Source of the DNA: Triangularia verruculosa
Taxonomy: Eukaryota; Ascomycota; Sordariomycetes; Sordariales; Podosporaceae
Direction of reading: 5' to 3'
NCBI GenBank assembly: GCA_033296885.1
Contig: MU863961.1
Location: 62,001 to 126,000, forward strand
DNA length: 64,000 nt
Position numbers and translations under genes: made by a program. How positions within the stretch are numbered: position 1 is the stretch's first letter; every line of letters starts with the position of its first letter. Under the pieces are notes generated by a model. That model was not told the DNA's origin and searched no databases. It saw only the letters and a program-made list of their open reading frames with translations. Of the stretch, positions 55,014-64,000 are shown piece after piece.

Positions 55014-58005
55014 ATGGCCCGCGACGAGAGCGCGCAAGGACTTCTCAAGGAGTCCGCTCGACGGTCTCACTCGAGCGACCGGGGCGACAACGCCGCTTTC
55101 GATTCCGACTCGGATCTCGATGCTACCGATTACATTGACCGCGAGGCTGTCCGTCCGCCGACCAGACGATCGCCGACGGCATCATTCGAACCAAACACGA
55201 AGGGACGGAAAAGATGGTGCTCGTGTCTTTTTACCACGCTCGGGAGGAGAAGCAAATGCTGCATCGGGGTGCTTGCGGCAATAGGAATTCTTTGGGTTCT
55301 TTTGGCGGCAACCGGCGTGTTCGTCTACAAAAAGGCCCAAGAGGAGCCACCATACGGACAGTCCCCGCCGTGGTACCCGACGCCAAAAGGAGGAATCGCT
55401 GCTTCCTGGGCTGACAGCTATGTCAAGGCCTCCAGGATGGTGTCCAAAATGACACTGGCCGAAAAGGTGAATGTCACTACCGGCACGGGGTGGCAGATGG
55501 GTTTGGCCGTCGGCACTACCGCTCCAGCCATCTACGTGGGCTTCCCACAGCTACAGCTACAGGACGGCCCGCTCGGAATCAGATTCGCCGACAACATTAC
55601 CGCCTTCCCTGCTGGCATCACTGTCGGGGCGACATGGAACAGGCAACTGATGTATGCAAGGGGCAAGGCGCATGCTATTGAGGCACGAGAGAAAGGCATC
55701 AACGTCTTGCTAGGACCGTGCGTGGGCCCTTTGGGAAGGATGCCGGCCGGTGGTCGTAACTGGGAGGGCTTCGGTGCCGACCCTTACCTTCAAGGAATTG
55801 CCGGTGCGGCGACGGTGAGGGGAATCCAGAGTGAGGGCATCATGGCGACCATCAAGCATTTCGTGGCCAACGAGCAGGAACATTTCCGCCAGCCATGGGA
55901 GTGGGGCCTACCTCATGCCATCAGCGCCAACATTGACGATCGCACCCTACATGAGCTGTATGCTTGGCCATTTGGTGATGCCGTCAAGGCTGGCGTGGCT
56001 TCGGTAATGTGCAGCTACAACCAAGTCAATAACTCGTATGCCTGTGCCAACAGCAAGCTTCTGAACGGTATCCTGAAGGACGAGTTGGGCTTTCAGGGCT
56101 TCGTAATGAGTGATTGGTTGGCCCAGCACTCAGGTGTCGGTACCGCGCTTGCTGGGCTGGATATGACGATGCCTGGCGATGGGTTGGGCTGGGCCGATGG
56201 AAAATCGCTGTGGGGCCCAGAGCTGTCGAGGGCTGTCCTGAATGGAAGCGTTCCCTTGGAGCGGCTTAATGATATGGTGACCCGCATCGTGGCAGCCTGG
56301 TATCAACTTGGCCAAGACGATGAAAAGAAGTTTCCAAGAAAGCAGCCCAATTTCTCATCGTGGACGGATGAGGAGAAGGGCGTGTTGGCCCCAGGAAGCC
56401 CGACTGAGCAGGAGCAGGTGGTTGTCAACCAGTTTGTCAACGTACAGGCAAACCACTCGGTTATTGCCAGAGAGGTAGCCGCTGAAGGCACGGTCCTGCT
56501 CAAAAATGAGGACTTGTTGCCCATCAGCCGCCAGGGGTTGAATGATGGCAAGCTCAGGGCCAGACGAGATATTGTCGAGCGTGCCACCGGGAAGCGCAGT
56601 GAAGGGAAGTTCAAGGTAGGCATCTTTGGAGAGGACGCAGGTCCGGGTGACGGTCCTAATGCTTGCAAGGACCGTGGCTGGTAAGTATAGTGCTTGTTCG
56701 CCCTCGGCATCTTCTTGAATAACAGCTAACATGGGAAACAATAGCAATCAAGGTACCCTTGGTTCAGGCTGGGGCTCCGGCGCCGTGGAGTTTCCTTACC
56801 TCGTGTCTCCCGTTGAAGCTCTGCGGAAGCAGTTTGACAAATCGAAAGTTGAGCTCTCGGAGTTTCTGGATAATAAGCCGTCTTTCGGTAAGGATGGCAG
56901 CAGTGTTGTGGACGAACTTGAACTATGCATAGTCTTTGCCAACGCCGATGCCGGTGAAGGCTTTGCCAAGTGGGCCGATGTGAGAGGCGACCGTCCCAAT
57001 CTGCGACTTCAAAACAACGGCGACGACTTGATTGTCAAGGTTGCCTCCAGCTGTGGGGGTGGTACTGGTGATGTGATTGTCGTCATTCACGCCGTCGGGC
57101 CTGTGCTTGTGGAAGATTGGATCGACACGCCGAACGTCAGGGCTGTGCTCTTTGCCAATCTGCCAGGACAGGAGTCTGGAAATGCCCTCGCGGAAATACT
57201 CTTTGGCGACACTAATCCATCCGGCCATTTGCCCTTCACGATCGGTCGGACTCTTGAGGATTACGGCCCCGGTGGCAAGGTGCTTTACCTTCCTAACGGG
57301 GTGGTCCCTCAGCAGGACTTCAAGGAAGGGCTATATATTGACTACCGTCATTTTGACAAGTACAACATTGAGCCCAGATTTGAGTTTGGTTTTGGTTTGA
57401 GCTACACCACCTTCGAGTTTGACAATGTTGTTGTCATTCCCCAGAGGAGGAAGACCAGGTTTCCCATGCGCAGACCAAACCCGGCTGCTGAGCCACCTAG
57501 CTACTCGAGCGACATTCCCAGCAAGGCTGAGGCGGTCTTCCCGCCCGAAATCCGCCAGCTGGACAAGTATGTGTATCCGTATCTGGACAATACGGATGGC
57601 ATCGAAGTGGGCCAGTATCCTTACCCGGATGGCTATGATCAGCAACAACCGTTGAGCGAGGCTGGCGGTGACGAGGGCGGAAACCCCGACTTGTGGGCAA
57701 ACTACGTTGTTGTTAATGTGGACGTGATCAACAACGGCCCTGTCGCGGGCGCCGTGGTGCCGCAGTTATACCTGCAGTATCCGGAAACAGATTTAGAGGT
57801 GGACCTTCCCGTGCGTGTTCTGAGAGGCTTTGACAAGGTCTTCCTCAAGCCTGGGGAGAAGAAGACGGTCAAGTTCAATCTGACGAGGCGGGACTTGAGT
57901 TACTGGGACGTTGTGGCACAGAACTGGGCCATGATGACGGAGGGGCCGTACAAGTTTTCGATCGGCCTGAGCTCACGGGATTTGTCGATTAGCGGGGCTT
58001 GGTAG
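55014..58005 (+). CDS. Membrane-anchored GH3 beta-glucosidase
   Basis: Exons 55014-56680 and 56745-58005 encode 975 aa. The start has a strong context (CACCATGG). The intron has donor GTAAGT, an AGCTAAC branch point and acceptor TAG; the join reads 'KDRGCNQGTLGSGWGSG', the conserved GH3 hinge. The N-terminal ~80 residues are a charged cytoplasmic part, followed by one membrane segment at about 84-105 (IGVLAAIGILWVLLAATGVFVY), so the enzyme faces outside as a type II protein. The nucleophile is Asp367 in 'GFVMSDWLAQHSG'. Other family blocks are 'QLQDGPLGIR', 'LLGPCVGPLGRMPAGGRNWEGFGADPY' and 'IATIKHFVANEQEHFR'-like 'IMATIKHFVANEQEHFR'. A C-terminal fibronectin-III-like domain closes the protein ('RGFDKVFLKPGEKKTV'). 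It should release glucose from cellobiose or beta-glucan oligomers at the cell surface. The membrane anchor is like that of the Aspergillus bglE/bglF type. Confidence 0.95.
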
Positions 58006-58553
58006 TGACATACAATGCACAGTAGAGCATGGAGCCTGGAGTTGGAGTACGGACATGTATGGAATATGTATTTAGATTGGCACAAGACTGTTTTGGATAT
58101 CTTTTCCGCACTCTCTCTGGCTGGGTGGTCTTCCATTCTGAAGAAGTTATGCATGAGTTTGGAGTGTTTGATGTCAGGGTTAGGGCGGTATTATTGGGCA
58201 GCTGCCATGTCTGCCAAGACGTGGGGATCTGCGCTGGCGAACTCTGGACCCTGAAACGGTGGCATCTCCATCTCTCCCCCTTTTCAGTTTTGGATCCTCA
58301 GCCTTCAGAGTCGGTATTCTTTCCTTGTATCTATACGCGGGTGCCTTTATCGCCTACATTTCACATTTGCTGTGGCCATACTTACCCACTTGTAATTCCT
58401 TTCCCGCGTCAGTCCGTTGGAGCAACCGATCAACCGACCGACCGACCGACCGACCGACCGTTCCCTGTCAAGCAACCCCCGCATCCCGATTCCCCCGACA
58501 CTTTTGGGCAGCTAGAGGAAGAATAGGTCGACCACAAACAAAGACGAGGAACA
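58006..58553. other. Intergenic: promoter and leader of the coactosin gene
   Basis: Contains an (ACCG)7 microsatellite close to the coactosin start. No gene. Confidence 0.5.
58433..58460. repeat. (ACCG)7 microsatellite
   Basis: Seven perfect ACCG units in the likely leader of the coactosin gene, about 95 bases before its start. It may vary in length between strains. Confidence 0.92.
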
Positions 58554-58991
58554 ATGTCAGGCGCCAACTCTCCCGATGTTCTCGCCGCCTACGACTCGAT
58601 CCGTTCCGACAAGGAAGAGCAAAACTGGCTTTTACTGTCGTACGGCGCGACGGGTAACAAGCTGCAGCTGACGGCCACGGGCACCGGCGGCCTTTCGGAG
58701 CTCACGGCCCAGCTCGACGACAGCCAGGTGCAGTACGCCTACGTCAGAGTGGAATACGCAAACGATGCCGAGAGCAAGAGAGTCAAGTTTGCCTTTGTGG
58801 TCTGGATCGGCGAGAACGCCAAGGTGATGAGGAAGGCCAGGGCCAGCATCGAGGCGGGCGATGTCAAGAAGGTGCTCAGCCACTACAGCGTCGAGCTCAC
58901 CGCGAACGACAAGGGCGATTTGGACGAGCAGGAGGTGGTCAAGAGACTGAGGAAGGCTGGAGGGGCCGACTATAACGGTGGGAGGGGGTAG
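58554..58991 (+). CDS. Coactosin-like ADF-H actin-binding protein
   Basis: A single exon of 145 aa, the normal coactosin length. The whole protein is one ADF/cofilin-homology domain. Typical blocks are 'DVLAAYDSIRSDKEEQNWLLLSYG', 'QVQYAYVRVEYANDAESKRVKFAFVVWIG' and 'VMRKARASIEAGDVKKVLSHYSVEL'. The 'KRVKFAFVVWIGE' strand is the coactosin hallmark, distinct from cofilin. Coactosins bind F-actin and oppose capping in the cytoplasm. The ATG context (GAACAATGTC) is ordinary. The short C-terminal 'RLRKAGGADYNGGRG' tail is usual for the family. Confidence 0.93.
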   Translation: MSGANSPDVLAAYDSIRSDKEEQNWLLLSYGATGNKLQLTATGTGGLSELTAQLDDSQVQYAYVRVEYANDAESKRVKFAFVVWIGENAKVMRKARASIEAGDVKKVLSHYSVELTANDKGDLDEQEVVKRLRKAGGADYNGGRG

Positions 58992-59909
58992 ACCTGCTGG
59001 GCGGGAGCTGTGATCGTGCAATGTAGCGTTGGTACGCTGGATAGATGGATAGATGGATCGCATTTTGGGTGGGAATCTGTCGAGGAAACAGAACACAAAA
59101 CACTTGAACAACAAGATACACGGAGCAAACAGTCCGCTTACCTTCGGCATCTCTTCTCTGCCTTTCTGTCTCTCTGCCGTGACATAGTCAGACAGGAAAC
59201 ACTCAACTGAATCACAAGACTTGGGGCCAGAGGTGGCCACGTTGTCGTGCACCCACCCTTGAAGACGTACGGGCCATGCCGGCGGTCCCGATGCTGCAAG
59301 AGGTGCATGGGCACGCTGCAGCAGATAATGCTATAAACAGCACTGTTGCCACAACGGCCCAACGGTCTCGGAAGCAAGATGCTGTGGAGGTGATATGATG
59401 TGCCTAGTAATGACATGCAGTGATCGACAGTGTCGGAAATGCTTAAGTCTACGTCCGTCTCGACTATGTCTGTGTCTGACGTCCGATGTCTGGTACTCTG
59501 CTGCTGTTGTATGCATCGCCGTTTCTTGCCCGTTATGTGTGGTCGGCCGGATCCGGACCCGTTTCTCCCTTCCGTGCGTCGGTTAGCTCTCTGCCCGTCT
59601 TGTTACCCGTCCTGGTGAAAAGGGTGAGCTCACATGAGACCTGTCATGGAAAACTCGAAGTGAAAATAATGCGGTGTTTTTTTTGTGGAAGATACGGGGC
59701 ATCCACGGCATTGGCGGTGGGATAGTAAGGCGCGTGAATCATCATGGCATGAAGTGGAGCGAGTCGTGTGCCGGGTTTCTCCTCATAGAATAGGCAGATA
59801 ATTATCATAGATTTCGCTACCTAGCAGCCGCAACGGAGCTGAAAGGCATTTCTCACTTGCACCGTGACCATCACCAACCACCGCCACAACAACACTTCTC
59901 CTCACCGTC
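58992..59909. other. Intergenic region between coactosin and SDR genes
   Basis: No gene is seen. The last ~150 bases are the promoter and leader of the SDR gene. A GATA-rich TGGATAGATGGATAGATGG run lies near 59039-59056. Confidence 0.45.
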
Positions 59910-60695
59910 ATGGGCCGATTCTTCATCACGGGTTCTTCTGACGGCCTCGGCGCCCGCACCGCCAGTAAGCTGATCTCGCAGGGGCACCACGTCGTCCTCC
60001 ACGCCCGCAACGCTCAACGTGCCGAAGATGCGCGCAGGGCCTGCCCCGGCGCAGAGACTGTGCTGATTGCCGATCTGTCTTCTATTGAAGAGACCAAGCA
60101 GCTCGCCAAGCAGGCGTCGGAACTGGGTCCGTACGAGGCCGTCATCCACAATGCAGGCGTCTACACGGGCATGGAAACGGTCCCCGGAAAGTCGGGGCTG
60201 CCAACGCTCTTCACCGTCAACACGCTCGCCCCTTACATCCTCACGGCGCTCATGGGACCTGAGGCCCAAAAGAGGCTGGTGTTTGTCAGCAGCGAGCTGC
60301 ACGCCGGCGGTCGGCCCCGGTTGGGCGACACGGAAGACATCAAGAAGAGCGGCTACGGCGACAGCAAGCTTCACAGCGTCATACTCGCAAAGGCGTTTGC
60401 CAGGCTTTGGCCGACAACGAGGGCGTATAGCGTTCACCCAGGCTGGGTTCCCACAAAGATGGGAGGCCCGAATGCGACGGGAGATATGGACTTGGCGGTT
60501 GACACTTTTGTCATGGTAGCCACTGGCGGTCAGACTGGTGGGAAGGGGGAGACAGAGGAAGAAAGGTGGACCCCGGGTGGGTATTTCGCCGCGTTGAAGG
60601 AGGAGGAGCCGTCCAAGATTGCCGGTGACCACTCGGTGCAGGACGGGCTGCTTGCGGCGTTGGAGACCATCTCGGGCATAAAAGTGAGTGTGTAG
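59910..60695 (+). CDS. Short-chain dehydrogenase/reductase
   Basis: A single exon of 261 aa. The coenzyme motif TGSSDGLG sits at residues 7-14 on a Rossmann fold. 'HNAGVYTG' gives the NAG motif. The active-site Tyr149-Lys153 lies in 'SGYGDSKLHS', and the catalytic Ser is Ser127 or Ser128 in 'FVSSELHAGG', with a longer spacing to Tyr as in retinol-dehydrogenase-like SDRs. The Arg/His at 'LHARNAQRA' favours NADP(H). No signal peptide or membrane segment. Substrate unknown; neighbours give no pathway. Confidence 0.9.
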   Translation: MGRFFITGSSDGLGARTASKLISQGHHVVLHARNAQRAEDARRACPGAETVLIADLSSIEETKQLAKQASELGPYEAVIHNAGVYTGMETVPGKSGLPTLFTVNTLAPYILTALMGPEAQKRLVFVSSELHAGGRPRLGDTEDIKKSGYGDSKLHSVILAKAFARLWPTTRAYSVHPGWVPTKMGGPNATGDMDLAVDTFVMVATGGQTGGKGETEEERWTPGGYFAALKEEEPSKIAGDHSVQDGLLAALETISGIKVSV

Positions 60696-62071
60696 TAAGG
60701 TATCTATGGGAAGACTGCTTTGTAGAGAGGACGATCGCTTCCCTTTTGGGGCTAAATGTAGATGCTGTACATAGGTAGGTATACATTGTCACTTACAAAG
60801 AATAATTACTGGTGATGGGACGGGCGGATGGATTCTGGAAGTGCGCGCTGAGTGATCTGTGCGTGGGGTGACACCCGGAACGTCAGCTCCCCCCGTCACG
60901 CCACTGTCATGCACTGAACCCTTTGAGCTTGAACCGACGACGCCCTCTTTTTTGATTCGGTTCTTCTGGCTCATTTGCGACCTGCACCCACCACGCCCAA
61001 CCCGGGGAGTTGCTACCGCAAAACTACCCCCTTCAGACACTGAAACGGAGCGGTGAGAACGAATGAGACCTCGAGAAAGAACTAGCCCGCCGTGCTAGGA
61101 CCCTGGATGCATCAAGTTCGTTTCCCTCCTCAATGGGTAATTTAACTTACTACCTGACTACTGCACAGTCTGTAGTGTATGTAGGGGAGAGCAGGGGCAG
61201 GCCGGGGTCTTGGATCTAGACTGGCCGGACGTTGTCGTCGGACCGTGCCCTCGGGACACAGACGCCGACATGGGATGGGGTCGTGCCTTTGTTGATGCTC
61301 GTCCCTGGACCCTGGCCGTGAGCCATCGATGATGTCGTTCTTTCAGACTCGACTGTCAACACCACTGCCCCAGACTGAAAGCGGCTGCCCGCTCACAGAA
61401 TGCATTGTAGCATCTTTCTTTCTCAGTATTCAGTATCGGACCGAGACATTGCGTCATTGGTGCGATTTTGTCTGGTGTCCATGAGGACGAAGAGCACCGT
61501 CGTGGGCCGACATCGTGACTCTTCCTCCAGCTGCCGTGTGCTATTGCGCAAAAACACCGTGACCGCAACACGCCCTCCACCCATGCCGCAATTGGTTTTC
61601 TTTCTTTTGGCGGCAGCGTGTGGTGGACATTGACACCCTCAACTCAGCCCGGATCACCCGACCCGTCCCGACAGTACGGAGCAAAATCAAATGGTTCCTT
61701 CTTTCAGCTTGCGCCCGTCGCATATATGACCCTTCGGCCACACCCTTTCCAAGACTTTGGACCGTTGGTCTAACGCAAGGCGGCACAGTCACATCTTTTC
61801 GTGTGGTTCATGCAATAATAATTATACCTAGGTCAGCCAGCCCCTTTCAGATTTTACGGCACTGTCGACGCTTGGCATCAGTTGGCTCACTTTGCTCACC
61901 TGGCCTCGACTCGGAGTCGCCCTGTTCCCCAGCTTGGCCAACCGTCCGAAGAGCCCTGGCTGCTTTGGAGAACTTTTCATCTGATCTTTTAATAAATACC
62001 CTCCCCCTTCTGTCCCACTAGCACACCCACGATCCTCTCTCCCACAGCTCTCTGTTCTCCCAAAATCAAAC
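60696..62071. other. Intergenic: promoter region of the aquaporin-family gene
   Basis: No gene is seen. An ATAGGTAGGTATAC element lies at 60771-60784. Short frames on both strands, up to 133 codons, have no support. Confidence 0.45.
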
Positions 62072-63222
62072 ATGCGCCGCAGCCGCTTTCTATCGTACGC
62101 CTCTGATGCCAACGGGCACAACTCTCACAACAGCGACGATACTTCAAACGCCAACGTGAGACCGGACACCATGAATCACTCCAACACAATGACGTTGCCC
62201 ATGCTGTCCAAGCCGGCCACCACCAGGAACAACATCACGGCCTTCCTGGGAGAGTTTGTGGGCACCTTTTTGTTCCTTTTCTTCTCCTTCGCGGGTACTC
62301 AAATCGCCGTCAACTCGGGGCCTGCCGTTCTCGAGCCGGGGACCAATATCGCCATCCCCAACACTCAGAACCTCATGTTTATTGCCCTGGCCTTTGGCCT
62401 GAGTCTCATGGCGAATGTCTGGGCTTTCTACCGCGTCACCGGCGGCCTTTTCAATCCCAGCGTCACACTCGCTCTGTTCCTCGTTGGCGGACTGTCGGCA
62501 GTCCGCAGCGTCATCGTCGTGGTTGCTCAGCTGCTTGCTGGCATGGCCGCCGCCGGTGTTGTTTCCGCTCTGTTCCCCGGGCCCATGGATGTCGAGACGA
62601 CCCTCGGAGGAGGCGCCAATGTTGCCCAGGGTCTCTTCATTGAGATGTTCCTCACCGCTGAGTTGGTATTCGTCGTCATTATGGTTGCCGCAGAGAAGCA
62701 CAAGAGCACGTACCTGGCCCCAGTTGCCATCGGAATGGCATTCTTCCTCGCCGAGTTGGTTGGTAAGTTATTTGACTTGGGTTTTCAGGTGACAGAGGGT
62801 GTACTAATAATCATTCGATAGGTGTGTACTTCACCGGTGGCTCGCTCAACTTCGCCCGGTCCCTCGGCCCAGCTGTTGTCAACCGGAACTTCCCAGGCTA
62901 CTTCTGGATCTATTTCTTGGGCCCCATCTTGGGATCGCTCTTAGCCTCGGGATTCTATGCGCTGCTCAAGTACCTCCGATGGAAGGAGTGCAACCCCGGC
63001 CAGGATGTGGATGATGAGGAGAAGCTCAAATATGACCCGGCCCGAATTCAGGAGAAGGAGCGCTTCGGAAGCGTCGCCGACGGACACGCCAGCGCCCGCG
63101 AGACAGTGACGCCGCCTAATGGAGCCGTGTCACCTGGCGGGACGACCGTGGCCGACTCGCCCACGGCACCGCGCGACATGAACTACAACCAACACGAGGG
63201 GACTGTTGGGCAAGTTGCTTAA
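62072..63222 (+). CDS. Aquaporin-family (MIP) channel with atypical NPA boxes
   Basis: Exons 62072-62762 and 62822-63222 encode 363 aa. The intron has donor GTAAGT, a TACTAAT branch site and acceptor TAG, and keeps phase. The N-terminal ~55 residues and C-terminal ~85 residues are polar, cytoplasmic tails. Six membrane segments fit the MIP fold, beginning 'ITAFLGEFVGTFLFLFFSFAG'. The first NPA box reads NPS (residues 128-130, 'GGLFNPSVTLALF'). The second reads NFA (240-242), with the selectivity-filter Arg243 kept in 'SLNFARSLGPAVV'. The conserved Gly-Leu-Arg-type 'GEFVGTF' and the second-half 'AELVFVVIMVAAEKHKS' support a yeast-AQY-like aquaporin. Water or small-solute transport at a membrane is the family role. 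The Pro-to-Phe change in the second box is unusual and may alter or close the pore. An alternative start at 62171 would shorten the tail. Confidence 0.88.
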
Positions 63223-64000
63223 GTCGGCTTACACATTCTTAAACTTTGACTTCTTCAGGGATGCTATGGATGATCAGTGAGCCCTATGAGTGACGATCTT
63301 GTTTATCTTGGTTATATGATGTTGCGTTTTGTAGTGGGAAAGACAGGGTGTTTAATGGCTGTTGTTTGCGGTATGGTTTGCGTTTTGCTTTTCTGTTATT
63401 CTTTTGGATGGTGCTCGGCATTGAACTGGTCGTACTGGTCGGGTTGGTCATGGATTCTGGAAGGATGGTGCATCGGTGGACTGGGCCTGTAGGGGTTGAT
63501 GCATATCCGCTGGGCTCTGTTTTCGGTCGGGACTTGTCATGTCGGTGATGCTGGGCTCTCTGGGTTGCGACTAGGTTTGGTGTTTTGGGACTTTTTTGTG
63601 ATACCAAAATGGAATTCGGAAAAGGTTGGTGGGATGATAGGAACAAAGGAGGGAAACGATCAAGGATATTTTGGCGACCATGGATCTATCTGAGACAGAC
63701 CTAGGTAGCTGTCGAGGAGTTAATTTAGGGGAATTTAGTAATGGAAGGATTCAGACCTTGTCTTGAATTGTATTAATCATGCTTGAGCTCTTTCTATTAT
63801 TTGCATACACGGTGCCAATGATGCTGATGGCCTGGTACTGACCGCATATCGGGACACACAGGTACTGTATCAGTACCTAAGGTAGGTAGCCGAATTGTTT
63901 CAGCCAACCCTCTGTTTAGACTTTCTAAGCTGTAGATAGCTGATCCTGTGCCGATGCCATGTACCTTAGGTAGACACCGTTTAAAAGGGATCAATCTGCT
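63223..64000. other. 3' flank of the aquaporin-family gene, to the window edge
   Basis: A G/T-rich stretch (about 63290-63650) with a 71-codon hydrophobic frame that is probably 3' UTR. GTACCTAAGGTAGGTAGC lies at 63873-63890 and GTACCTTAGGTAGAC at 63961-63975. No gene is seen. Confidence 0.45.

Noticed and set aside
63277..63492. 71-codon hydrophobic frame after the aquaporin
   Set aside because: It lies in a G/T-rich 3' flank; Trp and Cys excess is due to the T/G composition.

Overview
This is nuclear DNA of a filamentous ascomycete, most likely a Sordariomycete. The evidence is a fungal translation elongation factor 3 gene, Hce2-type effector-like proteins, several fungal cell-wall enzymes, and compact 41-94 nt introns. 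Most introns have GTRNGT donors, a CTAAC or CTGAC branch point and a YAG acceptor. A tRNA gene with an intron right after the anticodon loop also fits a eukaryotic nucleus. The species cannot be named from the sequence alone. Genes lie on both strands with long spacers between them, and I saw no transposon ORFs, CRISPR arrays, phage or bacterial-type operons.

Layout. 0.1-8.1 kb: an RNase P/MRP Pop7-like subunit, a small GPI-type wall protein and a four-exon GH55 beta-1,3-glucanase. 9.5-15.9 kb: a small secreted protein, a calpain-fold protein that lacks all three catalytic residues, a coiled-coil protein and an RNPS1-like splicing factor. 15.9-23.2 kb: a gene-poor stretch with one weakly supported small gene and a degenerate AT-rich tandem repeat. 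23.2-38.4 kb: eEF3, a GPI-type fasciclin protein, a large membrane GT2 polysaccharide synthase and a membrane-anchored GH16 glucanase. 38.4-50 kb: an intron-containing tRNA-Tyr, a proline-iminopeptidase-like hydrolase, a TPR-SET protein, a DUF7587-type protein and a tail-to-tail pair of Hce2-like secreted proteins. 50.5-64 kb: a DUR3-type urea transporter, a membrane-anchored GH3 beta-glucosidase, a coactosin, a short-chain dehydrogenase and an aquaporin-family channel with unusual NPA boxes.

How the genes relate. Much of the window serves the cell surface: GT2 synthesis, GH55, GH16 and GH3 glucan processing, the fasciclin and the small GPI-type protein. The rest is general cell machinery (RNase P, eEF3, RNPS1, coactosin, tRNA) and solute transport (urea, aquaporin). 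The points I would look at first are the catalytically dead calpain, the Hce2-like pair with an intron at the same codon position, the GC-AG intron in the RNPS1-like gene (one of two in the window), the aquaporin with NPS and NFA motifs, and a dispersed AGGTAGGTACC-type motif found only in intergenic DNA.

Exon joins were worked out by hand from splice signals, reading phase and family similarity. No alignment or database search was run.
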